64,000 nucleotides of DNA, taken from contig CM040085.1 in the NCBI GenBank assembly GCA_022496805.1, forward strand, positions 15,715,811-15,779,810, read 5' to 3'. Positions 37,612-48,371 of the stretch are shown here, piece by piece (the stretch's first letter is position 1; the number at the start of each line of letters is the position of its first letter). The DNA comes from Pohlia nutans (Eukaryota > Streptophyta > Bryopsida > Bryales > Mniaceae). The position numbers were made by a program, and so were the translations under genes. The notes under the pieces are model-generated. The model searched no databases. It was not told the DNA's origin and saw nothing but the letters and a program-made list of their open reading frames with translations.

Positions 37612-38089
37612 CCCCTAAACGTCACATGGTGTCTCTAGAATTGAAAATTTGAGAAAAATCATCATTAAGTACTAATATTTTATTGTAAAATTTGAAAGTC
37701 ATAATTAAAAGTTCCTTCTAAATTTGATTACAAAAAAACATTACCATTTTTTGAGTAAAATTTGTTGGAAAAAAATTGAATTGAGATATTCTTAACATGG
37801 TGATTCTTTGAAGTTTTTTGTGTTTATATAATCTATGACCTCATTTTTGCAAGGCCACTTTTGAACTAAAGTCAATGCAATACTTATTGGTCAACAACTT
37901 GACATACTTCTATAATTATGATTTTAGAAAAAATATGTACTCTAGTAACAACCATTGAATAGAACAACAATCTTGAATAAGTATCTCCAAACAAATGGAT
38001 GAATTTCATTCAAGAAGTGATGAGAACGTAGAATGAGTTGGAATCTGGTAGTCGTCCAATTTCTGATTACTGTGACATTTAGAGGTTAA
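37608..38089. mobile_element. piggyBac-like MITE (482 bp), abutting the previous one
   Basis: Ends are TTAACCCCTAAACGTCACA and, read inward from the right, TTAACCTCTAAATGTCACA. Together they form a good inverted repeat with TTAA at both borders. It shares one TTAA with the element at 37050-37611. Confidence 0.85.
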
Positions 38090-38295
38090 AAGTATCTATT
38101 GTAGATGACGAGCAACCTTGACATAAAAACTTCTAAAAATACATGCAAAATTTTTGGAAAATGATTTTTGCATGATAAAAACAAAAATCTCGAAAAATTA
38201 TTGCGAATATTCCATGACCAAACTATCATTTTCCAAAGAAAGAAATAAATTGGCACAGATGTGCTAACTTAACCCTCCCTAACCTCCACCGATGA

Positions 38296-38789
38296 TAAGG
38301 GGCGGTTTACACTATGGACTAAGAGCTATGACCATGGAATTCTAAAATCTGTGATTGGCCCAAAAAGAGCTCTTGGTCCCATTTGGCATTACACTACCTT
38401 GAAAAAAGGAGAATGACCACTAACTTTGAGGTCCCCAAAAATGCTAAAATTTCCCAAATGGATAATGTTTTCATGGTCTCCTTGATTATAGTTGAGTCGA
38501 AGCAAATGCCTCGACTCAACCATAATCTAGGAGACCATGGGGCTCAAAAATCATTGATTGGCTAGTGTTCAATTATTTAAAGAGAAAGGAGGAAAAAGGG
38601 GAGGATAAAAGAGAGAATGATGAGCTTAAACTTGTCCCGGTCTAAATCCACTTTACACTACAAAGAGTGACCAAGTCATTTAAAATTGCATTTTTGATTT
38701 TTCATGGTCACAGCTCTTGACCAAGAGCCATGACCATGAATTAATTTTCTTGGTCGTGGCTCTTGGTCCATAGTGTAAACCGCCCCTAA
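38296..38789. mobile_element. Harbinger/Tourist-like MITE (TAA target duplication)
   Basis: It is flanked by TAA on both sides. The termini are GGGGCGGTTTACACTATGGA (left) and, read inward, GGGGCGGTTTACACTATGGA (right), continuing into C(T/C)AAGAGC. A 3-bp TWA duplication and G-rich ends are typical of PIF/Harbinger derivatives. The interior has a second hairpin at about 38491-38521 (GTTGAGTCGA / TCGACTCAAC). No transposase. Confidence 0.85.
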
Positions 38790-39338
38790 TTACTTTAATT
38801 TTTAACAGGGGCAACTTTCTTTTTCCCCGGGCCCCAACATGGCTGCCCGGGCCGGGTACTTATGACCGTGAGGGTCAGATAAGCTGCACGAATGGATGAT
38901 GAGCGTGGGAGCAATGATGAAAAGGACAGCAACTGAACTTGTACTGAACAAAAGTGAGGAGAATGGGAAAAAAGCAAAGCGAAAATGTTGTCAACGCCTG
39001 CAACTGACTCTCTGCAGAAGGTGGGCCACCATGCATGTGCACGAACGAAAGAATGCGGCACTGCTTGCAGTCATTCAACCCCCACTCCCCATTTATACAC
39101 TATTATAATTATCGTCACCCGGTAGCAGCTCTGGCACAAATTATTTCAATTCAATTCCAGTGCATAACATTCAGTAGCCTTCCAAGAGGCTGCCTTTTAG
39201 TTTCATCCACCTTTATATATGGAGTGATCAGTATTTTGTAATTGAATGGACTATTGAATCAAATAAACAATTACAAAACACTGTTGAATTGTGATTGAGT
39301 GCTTTTGATTAGTGCTCACCATGGTTGATTGCTCGTGC

Positions 39339-39704
39339 TTAACCCTTAAACGTCAAAGCAGGGCTTGTTATAAAGGAATAATTGAGGAAAAAAACAAAAT
39401 TTCTCAACCAAATCAAGCGAGGATTGGTGCGTTGGAAAGCTATTGAAAAAGCGATCTAGATTGCAAATTTGCGCCTCATTTGGGAGATTGTGGAGTCATT
39501 GACAAGCAATCAAAGTTATCTAAATGAATAGGAGTTGAGGTTGGGCAGCAGAGGTCGTTTGTTGAAAAGTGCCGCAGTGCTACAGTGCCGCAACACTGCT
39601 AGCCAACAGAGCCGTTTTTTCATTTTTTTTATTTTTTTCGCCTCCGAAAATTTAGATGCCTTCCGGGCTGCCCCGCCCAGGCCCTCTTGACGTTTGAGGG
39701 TTAA
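39339..39704. mobile_element. piggyBac-like MITE (366 bp)
   Basis: The left end is TTAACCCTTAAACGTCAAA and the right end read inward is TTAACCCTCAAACGTCAAG. TTAA is intact at both borders. It is an inverted-orientation homologue of 24560-24933 over its whole length. Confidence 0.92.
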
Positions 39705-39731
39705 TGCCACGTGCCCCCATAGCTACTGATG

Positions 39732-39794
39732 TGATGTGGAATATCCCACATCATTTCATTGGAGGGATGAAATGATGTGGGATATTCCACATCA
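39732..39794. repeat. Perfect 28-bp foldback with 7-nt loop
   Basis: The arms 39732-39759 and 39767-39794 are exact reverse complements (arm starts TGATGTGGAATATCCCACAT). The loop is TGGAGGG. It lies 27 bp beyond the end of the MITE at 39339-39704. Confidence 0.95.
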
Positions 39795-41821
39795 TTCTGT
39801 AGGGGGAAGGCAACACTCACAAAGACTACTGAATGTTATGGTAACGACCTTAGGTCGCAGCTCGTTTAGAAAAATGGTGTAGTTTTCATTTGTGGATTCC
39901 CAATGCTCATAGGGTTTGTAAGCGAGACGCGAGTTGTCAATCGACAGTTTCAAGATAGGGTTTTTTTTAATGATGTAACCTTTTTATAATGTAACTTAGC
40001 ATTTCACATCCTTGGATGGTCTTCTCATGAGTATTCCATTTCGTCCTCAAGACCCATTATGTGAAGTAACCTAGCCTTTCACATCTTTTCAATTTCAAAA
40101 CCTTTCAGATGCGGAGAAAAATGAAGTAATAATTTATAAAGTGGTAATTCATGTTTATAATCATGATTTTGAATAAATTTTAATAATCATCAACAACATA
40201 TATATAATTGATATTTCATCACTGATAGTGCAGAGAGAAGCGGAGCCCTAATTATTTTAAAAAGTTATACGTGTCACTTTTTATTATTGGTTGTGACCCA
40301 TGAATACGAGGATATGGGTGGTGAGAAAGTTGACAAGGGTGGTGGAGATGCTTAGGTTACGGTAAACAACACCACTGAAAAGCTTTGACCCTCAAAGCAC
40401 AAACCCATTTTAAAAAAATTGGAGTGCTTTTTTGAGTTTAAAACTCTAAATAGGAAAAATGAATTGGTGTTGCACTTCTCTTCACACGACTAGTGACTAT
40501 GTGAGAAGCCATGAAAGTGAAAGGACATGAAAGCCTAGGTTATCGCACATAAAGGGACTACTTTGATGAAAACGGAATGAAATGGTTTTGGAGAACAAAA
40601 TGAAACATTGTTGGGACAACCATTCAGTAAACATGAAAAGATGTAAATGACTAAGACAAAAATGGAACAATTGTGGAATGACCATCCAACCAACAAGAGG
40701 ATCCTATGACCGCTAAGGCTTGAGAAAAACCACTTCCAAGTAAACGTCATCAATGGAATTATATTTTAAAAATGAAAATACTTTCATGGGTGATGTGTCT
40801 TGGAAAAAGCGTTAAATTACTATTTGGAGGTCTATCAATGATAAGCTGATTTGAAATATGAGAAAACCCAGGGCTCTGACGTTCAAGCCGGGTAAACGAG
40901 AGAGGCGGAGCACTTGCGGGAGTGCATGGCACACGTGCACAGCCGAAGTAGCTGATGAGAATGGCAACGACGATGACGATCATATATACCGATCAGGATT
41001 GGCATCATCGGCCTGGACCAGATATAGATAGATTCTTATCCCACTGTTGCGCAGGCAAAGCTCAACTTTTGCGAACCGCATCGAAGTTACTTTATTTCTA
41101 CGAGTTCGATCAGACGATCAGGTGAAGTCGTGGCTTCATTCTTCAGCCTCTTCAGGTCAACTGATCATGTGAATTTACTGATGGTCAGTGCGAATGCAGG
41201 GAGTATAGGAACACGGGAAACTTCAAAGAGGGCCGGGTGAGATGAGAGCCAGGAATAGCAAAGGCCACGGCGGCAGCGCAAGGAGCGGCTGAAAGGATGA
41301 CAAAAGCAGGCAGCCATGGCTTGATAAAGCAATTCATCGGCCACCACGCCCCGCCACCTCTAACGACGGACGCTGCAAACTGACTCCCAACAGAACGGGA
41401 CGGGACGGGACGGGCAGCCCGTTTCTGCTCGCTACAGTTCTTCCCGGCGCGCTCTACTCCTCCAGCGTAGTCGACGTCGTCGTCGTCGTTTTTTGCCCTG
41501 ACCCGGATCTAGGGCTTGCTGCAATCCCTTGCTTTTTCATTCCTGCGCCGTTGCACCGTGTCTGTGCTCGCAATGCTACCCGGATCCCAGCTTTTGTTTG
41601 GATCTCCCGGCTCATTATTGTAGCGTAGATTTCAATTCAGGCTAGTACGTTGTGTGGAGCTTTGGCTTGTTGGGTACATGCGTGGTGGTTGCCTGTCGCT
41701 TGCAGCCCTCCGTAGTCCCGGCCCGGAACTCTCTCGAGATCGCCCCTACGAAGTCACTGCGCGGAGTGACTCATGTCTGCAAGCCACCATTGCCAAAGCT
41801 TCCGGACGCAGCTGGAGAAGC

Positions 41822-44800
41822 ATGGGTGCATCTAGCAAGTTCTTCAAGTCGCTCATCAGTGGGAAACGCGGTGGCACCCAGGTCGTCGTCTCGCCTGCTC
41901 CCTCTGGGAAAGCCCTGTCCACGGATTCCAAAGCGCTCTCCACCGCCGGCTCCGAGAAAGCTGTCTCCGAAAACGCGCCGTCGGAACGGTCGCATCAATC
42001 TGAGAAAGACGATACTGTTGTTACTGCTGTGAGTCTCACATTCATTCTCCTCTTGCTGTGTTTGATTCCTGGCCACGCTTGGCAGCTGTCGGTAGAAATT
42101 CTTGAATCTTTCTAGTGATCGAGTGTAATTTCGGGGACCTGTTGGTACATTTTCCAATTTCTTCTGCCTGGATGCTCGGATTTGGCTCGCCGCATTGTAG
42201 ATCTATGAATGCCGAGATCCCTGGGGCAGAGGCAGTTTCAAATCCTTGCCACGTACTGACGTGCGAGTGGATTGCAGCCTGTGTCGCAGTCTAAGAAGCC
42301 AGGGGAGAAATCTAATGAAAAGGGGCACAAACGATGGACGCTGTGGCGACATGGCACCGAGAGCGACCACGATCCGGATCAACAGGAGGTCATGTCAACG
42401 GCAGCTGTTATGTCCAGTTACAGCCAGGAGTTCAAGATGGAGCAGCTGCAAGTGATGATCGACGAGGGCTCCACGGAGAGCGCCGCGTCGCCCAACTCGC
42501 ACTCCATCGTGGTGGCGGAATGGGCCGCAATTCGCATCCAAACTGCGTTCCGAGGGTTTCTGGTAACTTGTCCCTCAACCCGCACTCACGGAATCTACAA
42601 CGTTTTGTGTGAATTGTTCAAGAGTACAAAGAACCCGCCGAACACGTGATAATTTTCAAAGGGGATTTCAATTAGTGATCGATATTCCAACCGCATTCAT
42701 TGCTGCTTGCACAGGCAAGGAGGGCCCTCCGAGCGTTGAAAGGACTGGTTCGCTTGCAAGCCCTGGTGCGCGGGCACACAGTGCGGAGGCAGGCCGCCAT
42801 CACTCTGCGATGCATGCAAGCGCTGGTGAGGGTTCAAGCTCGAGTTCGTGCTCGCCGTGTGCGCATGTCGCAGCAAGGCCTCGCTGTGCAGCGCACCATC
42901 AGCCATCGCCGCCTCATCGAAGCTCAGCTCCGTGAATCCGAGGTGCAGCGCTACACTCATTCTTGCACATTGAATTAATGCTGGCCACATGTAACCCAGA
43001 CTGGAAACTTTTTGGTTAAATCTGAACTACCTCACTATCAGTTCCGCGCGGATCATCACACTCGAACGAAGTTCTAGGGTTGGGAGTTTGGATTTGGATT
43101 TTGCACCAATGTGGGTTTCATTAACTCTTTTGGCTTCATTCTGTTCCGCACAAGCATTGAAAGCCGGGCTAACAAGAAACGTTGTTCCGATTCGCGCAGC
43201 TCGGGTGGTGCGCCAGCTCTCGAACCAAACAAGACCTGCAAGCGAAGCTTCAGCAAAGGCAAGAGGGACTGATGAAGCGCGAAAGAGCGAGAGCTTATGC
43301 AAATAGTCGTCAGGTACAGAATCCTGCCCCTGTACGTGATCAATCGATGGTATAATTATTCGAATGCACAATTTGCAGTTCTGAAATGATGTGAGGTTGG
43401 ACAAGTGTACATAATGTGCTCTTAAACTGTCTGGTAGACGTAGAACTTCTGGTTATCTTCACATGTGCCCTCTGTTTCTCCCTCCTAGCAATCACTGATC
43501 AGCGCCGTCCCTCACTCGATCCAGGCATTGTCAATCCAAGTAGCAGTGAGTTTAACCACTTAAAAAAAAAATGTGATTGTTCATGTGGTGAATAATGGGG
43601 CCAACTTTGATATTACCCGAATCAGTGGAGAACATAGCATATGTTTGATAAAAATTGGACAAAAGAATGTTTTCATTCGATCTACTCAAAATTGCTGTAA
43701 AAAACGCGAGGTCCATTTGGTGCTTAGAAGTTAGAAGTTCAGTAGTTGATTGGAGGGATATTGGATTGGGTGAACTGCAGTGGAGGCCAGAGAGTCACGG
43801 ACGATCGTCGCAAGTCTACTTCAACAACGAGGGCGACAAGCCGCACTGGGGATGGAGCTGGCTGGAGCGGTGGATGGCGGCTCGGCCATGGGAGAATCGG
43901 CCTCTCAAGGATGCGCACGAGGCTGCAGATTCCCCACACTCCAAGGTTGCTTCTGATCGCCAGTCACTGCACAGTAGTTACCGGGGCGAGTCACCCACCC
44001 ATTCGCAATCTGTCACCGGCACCGGCACCGTCAAGAGTCACTCCGAGAGCCACACCAGCACCAAGCACACCTCGCCCATCACGTCCACCTTGATCCAGCT
44101 TCAGCGCCAGCAGCGCCAGATGCTGCAACGCGGCTGCAACGACCAGTTGGAATCCCACTCCGGTAGGCAACTTATTCATGCCAATGTTTCTTTCTAATGC
44201 AGAATACGGTGTCTTACATGTTCACCACTGTGAATTGTATTAACCCCTAAGCGTCCACTGTGTAGGAAAATTGGAGCCCTTATGCAAATCATCTGTTTGT
44301 GTGAAAATGACTTCAGTTGACACGATCGAAACTGTTGATCTTGTAGTATAGAACATGAGCTTTAAAATGATGTATTGCAATCAGAAAACCGAGGTGAAAT
44401 GAGAAGATGCCACCGTTGCAAAGTTCAGTGATGCAGATGCCCGTATATTGGGCGTTCCAGACGCTTAGGGTTAAGGTCTGACTTCTAACGCGAGTTATGA
44501 TCCGCACAGATTATTGCAGCCGTTGCGTACCTGAGGAATCCGATGCGTCCTCGCCGTGCTCGATCTCCAACACGAGCGAGGCGACAACGACTGCTCAGCC
44601 GAGTACGAGGCGAAGCAACTACATGGCAGCCACGAAGTCGGCGCAAGCCAAGGTGCGTCCGCAGAGCACGCCCAAGTCGCGCGCATCCGACGACGAGCAG
44701 CAGCTCAAAGTGAAGAAGCGGTCGTCATTACCCACAGCGCGTGAGTCTCACTCGCGGTCCAGTGTGAGCCCCAACACGTCCCAAGCGACATCCAGAACCT

Positions 44801-45456
44801 CCTCCAGGTCAACCCAACACAACGAGGTATCATCACACAAGCCTAGCAGTACTCGCCGAAGTACTGAAACGGCATCGTACAATCCTTCCTCGACGCGGCG
44901 CTCGCAGGCGGGGAATTTCATGTCGGCGTCGTACAACATGGACAGAGGCAGCAGGAAAGCGAGCGACATCCTGGCGTCCGCGTACAAGGCAGGACGATCA
45001 GGGTCGCAAAAGGGTGATTTCATGCACCAGTCTTACAATCTAGGCCGGCGACACGACGATTTCATGACGAGTTCCTACAACCAGGACAGCAGGCCGCGAC
45101 GCAGCACGGAGCGCCACGGTCACGCCAATCTGGAGTCGTCCACGAAGAAAGACGACTTTCTAGCGCAGTTCAATGCGGCCAACAAGTCATCGCGGAACAA
45201 GAAAGACATCCTGTCACAGTCGCTGAATTACGAGAGACCGAAGACTACCCAGTCCTATCACAGTAACAATCACAATTCTACCAGTACCCGATCATCATCA
45301 ACGCAGCAGCAGCAACAGCAGCCCAGGGCGTCGTCACGCCGCAGTGGCGAGTTCAGCCGTCACGACAGAACCTCCCGGGACTCCATGCAGCGATCGTATC
45401 AATCGGAGCGGCCTCCTCTGGGCCACAGCGCCGATTTCACCAGCGAGTTCCGCTAG
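41822..45456 (+). CDS. IQD: IQ67-domain (IQD) calmodulin-binding scaffold protein, six exons, 720 aa
   Basis: Exons 41822-42028, 42278-42562, 42715-42942, 43200-43313, 43781-44162 and 44510-45456 join in phase to 720 residues. The start [16 protein letters not shown] is the typical IQD N-terminus. The IQ67 domain is at about 150-216: [15 protein letters not shown], then after the family's hallmark phase-0 intron [20 protein letters not shown], with IQ-type calmodulin-binding repeats. Exon 4 gives [19 protein letters not shown] and exon 5 [16 protein letters not shown], both IQD signatures. A DUF4005 motif ([15 protein letters not shown]) lies at about 441-455. IQDs bind calmodulin and decorate microtubules, plasma membrane or nucleus, linking calcium to cytoskeleton and cell shape (family knowledge). 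The last exon carries a long Ser/Arg-rich tail with repeated [DN]-[FI]-[ML]-x-x-[SA]-[YF]-N motifs, unusual for the family. Intron 5 contains a MITE (44240-44474). Confidence 0.93.
43598..43706. repeat. Dispersed intronic repeat, copy 2
   Basis: It lies in IQD intron 4 and resembles 14786-14911 in LRR intron 1. Shared words are AATCAGTGGAGAACAT-like, TTGATAAAAA and CTACTCAAAATTGCT-like. Confidence 0.6.
44240..44474. mobile_element. piggyBac-like MITE in IQD intron 5 (235 bp)
   Basis: TTAA is present at both borders. Ends are TTAACCCCTAAGCGTCCAC and, read inward from the right, TTAACCCTAAGCGTCTGG. Full-length homology to 8348-8587 in the opposite orientation. Confidence 0.92.
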
Positions 45457-46496
45457 CCTCTTAGATAATCCTAGCTCATTCAAACTGTTCGTGATATTGA
45501 TCTCGATTGATTCTAGATCTATCCCATTCATGTAGCGTAGATTCTCGTTAAATAGACAGTGGAGCACGCGGCGCGAGCCTGTAAGCATATTGGCTTGGCT
45601 GGCGCCGTTCGATCGATCGTCTCTCGCATTGTACATTTATTTTGGACTCCGAGTTGAATCCGCCTCATCACATCACGATTTTCACATGTATCTCTGCTGT
45701 TTTTTTTATTGCGATGCAACACTAATTACATGACTTTTTGCTGATTATGAACGAGGCCACAGTACTGGATTTCCATATGTATTCAGTATGTCACATGGAA
45801 ACTCTATCTTTTGTTCAGTTTCATTTCTTTTCCCACCAACACAGGCAATGTTACACAGTAAAAAATAGAACACGGAGGGATATTGACTTGTGCAAGTGTC
45901 TTGTGATTTTTTTCCTCTGAAAGATTTGAACTAGCTGGTAACTGTGACGTTAACCACAATGGAATACTTGGAATGTGTACCACCATGGGACAGGTAAATT
46001 TTTCTCGTGTTCTTTACTGATTCCTGTGATATAAAATTTGACTCTATTTAATTTATGTTTTTCAAATTGCATGCTCCACCTCATCTGTATATCTCCTCTT
46101 CAGTTGTTTCATCAATTGACTGTCACTCTGTGTATGCATCTATGTATTGAATGCGCTACTCTTAGTCTCATGAGTGCATGCTTTCTCTATCGAGTCAATC
46201 AACATTTCATTGATAATTTTGAAGTTTGGTATGTGTATTTAGCATGAGAATATTGCACAACTATGATCTACTGTTCTAGTATGTCCTAGTCCTACCACAT
46301 GAAGATTGAACATTCTACGACCATTAAGACAAATTTGTTGTTTATGTACTAGTAAATATATTGAACTCTGATATTATCATCCCAATAGACCCATTTGTCT
46401 GATATTCTTCTGTTCAGGGGTTTTGATGCGCCATGGCCAAACAGTCCATTCGATTCGTTTGATTTGCACTTGGCCAGTGGAGCTCAGGTTGCACGC
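45457..46496. other. Intergenic spacer between convergent IQD and H1-like genes
   Basis: This is AT-rich, with no domain-bearing frame. It presumably contains the 3' UTRs of both flanking genes. No repeat or RNA gene was recognised. Confidence 0.6.
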
Positions 46497-46922
46497 TCAT
46501 CGTCGGCGACGTCGGTGATGTCTGCGACGGCGATGGTGTCGACGACGGCTGTGACGTCGGCGGCGGTGGCTCCGGCGTCGCCTATGACGGTGACCTTTTC
46601 GGCGATAGCGTCGATGTGTTTTGCTAACACCATGTGGGAAAGCCCGGCGTCGGCGACTTGGCACGTCATTCTCTCCATCTGCAGGAACACCTCTCGCCAA
46701 CTTGTAAATGCCACTAGTGGTCTTCTCGATTATGCCCTTCTGCACCAAACCTTTCAAGGTGGATGTGAGCATCTTGTCTTTGGTTTCATCAATTTTGCCA
46801 TCCGAGTCTTTTAACTCTAGGCGCTTGCGAATTTGCGCTAAGCTGGCTCCTTGGCGCTGCTTGAGCACCAAAATGGTGTCTTGCAGCATGGATTCTTGCG
46901 GGTGCCATGTTTGCAACTTCAT
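46497..46922 (-). CDS. H1/H5-like linker-histone protein with Arg/His-rich protamine-type tail, 141 aa
   Basis: An uninterrupted minus-strand frame from ATG (46922) to TGA (46499-46497). Residues 7-77 read as a compact H15 winged-helix: WHPQESMLQDTILVLKQRQG, then LAQIRKRLELKDSD, then KMLTSTLKGLVQKG and IIEKTTSGIYKLARG. The pattern HP..M(I/L)..(A/T)I..LK.(R/K).G.S...I.K.(I/L)E and the closing YKL are the H1/H5 globular signature. After a linker (about 78-102), residues 103-141 contain 25 Arg, 9 His, 2 Ser and one each of Tyr, Lys and Gly, ending in five Arg. Ordinary plant H1 tails are Lys/Ala/Pro-rich, so this one is protamine-like. In liverworts sperm protamines arise from male-specific H1 histones (established knowledge), so a role in sperm chromatin compaction is inferred. 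The opposite strand is open here too, but without a domain. A winged-helix DNA-binding protein of another kind is the main alternative. Confidence 0.72.
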   Translation of the reverse strand: MKLQTWHPQESMLQDTILVLKQRQGASLAQIRKRLELKDSDGKIDETKDKMLTSTLKGLVQKGIIEKTTSGIYKLARGVPADGENDVPSRRRRAFPHGVSKTHRRYRRKGHRHRRRRSHRRRRHSRRRHHRRRRHHRRRRR

Positions 46923-47603
46923 GGTACATATGAATTTAGATATCTGACCTAAGCAAGGTTCAACTCATGAAGGAGAGGAGAGCATTGACAACATGGTTTG
47001 TGAGTGAATGAGGTAGGTGAAGGGGCTAGGTCTCTAAAGGACATCCTTCTCCCCAATGGATGCAACGGTTGACTCTTCGCATTCCACCCGTTGTACTTGT
47101 CGCTTCATGTCCAAACGCCATGTTTTTTGAACGACATGTCTTTTCAACCCATTTCACAGAAGAGAAGTAGCATCACATACGTGTCTCATTGGACCTTGTG
47201 CTTGAGGCTTATACACAAGCGGTAGCAACAATAACAATTAAGAAAAAATGTTTTTAGATTTGGTGTAGGTTTAAACACGTGATGTGGCAAGTGATTTTCC
47301 TACATGGCAATCTTGAGAATGGTACAAAACTTCCATTACCTATTACATTGAGTTTTATAAGGACATTTCTTTTTCTTGTTGTCACACGTTGCCACATTTA
47401 GAAAGTGCCATTTCCACTTTAACTAGTAATGCTCGTATGAACTTGGCTTAGGTTATGTCACACTTGAGTTAATGAATTAAAAATTCAAACAACATATTCT
47501 TATTTATTTATTTATTTATTATTTTTTCTCCAAAAGAACATAGGTTCAGTTATAAGGGGATTGTTGTTTATGAAATAAAAATAATGAAATGTAGGGCGAT
47601 TGC

Positions 47604-48371
47604 AAGCTACGGTACATCACATTTTTTGTCGCATGTTACTAATTGCTGCACTTTTATAATTTTTGAAAAATCACCAAAAAATATTGAGATGGAATTTCGT
47701 AATGAAACAAATTGCATTGTTTTTAAAATTCCAACGTTAAGATGCCTACCGCAATAAAGTTTGCAAAGTTTCAATCTTTCTATCCGAATGAATCATTTAT
47801 GCTTGGAAAATGGTAGTGTGTCGTTTGTCTAAAGTGCACCTAAAGGATAGGAAGTGCTAGAAGGGGGTTGATTTTAACTTCATAGATTTTTAGCAACAAA
47901 CTACAAGCGCATACAAAGCTACCATATCTTTTTTTTTTGGGTATTATCCTTACTTAATTTTAATTAATTGTTTCACTATGTTTTTGTTTTTCAAATATTT
48001 TGTACAGTTAAAACATTTTTTTGGAATTGTTTTTCTTTAAAAGTGAAGTAATGGTCCAATCTTAGAAGTGGGAAATGAAATACATTTTTCATAAAACATA
48101 GCTATGGAAGTCACGTAAAAAAGGCACTAATTGTCCCTAAATAGTAAAAAACAGAGGCTGTTGAGCAAAGCCCAAAGTCTCGAAATGAGCTTGACAGTTG
48201 TCACAGAGGAAGAGTTATCAAAAACCTTATTTTGGATCGTCTAGCTACGGTGATGTTTTTAAATCTAATTTGAGGTCGTGAAGTGCACACTACTACACTA
48301 ATATCATGAGTTGCACAGGATTTGGTGCACACTACTACATCCCCTCTTTGGTAGACCGTAGCTTGCAAATG
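47604..48371. mobile_element. MITE-like element with TTGCAAGCTACGGT termini
   Basis: The left terminus has ATTGCAAGCTACGGTACA at 47606. The right terminus, read inward, has TTTGCAAGCTACGGTCTA. The core 14 bp pair exactly across about 750 bp. The target duplication is not clear and the interior is non-coding. Confidence 0.6.

Larger units (their letters stand above)
38790..41821. other. Intergenic region and IQD promoter/leader
   Basis: It contains the piggyBac-like element 39339-39704 and the 39732-39794 foldback, then moderately AT-rich sequence without a gene. From about 41350 to 41821 it becomes GC-rich, with (GGGAC)n at 41397-41415 and (GTC)n at 41470-41489. This looks like the promoter and 5' leader of the IQD gene. 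An upstream in-frame ATG at 41654 exists but lacks family similarity. Confidence 0.55.

Noticed and set aside
46395..46814. Plus-strand frame over the H1-like gene, rich in Ala/Ser/Thr/Val
   Set aside because: It is the antisense shadow of CGN/CAY codons; it shows no domain, whereas the minus strand encodes a winged-helix fold.
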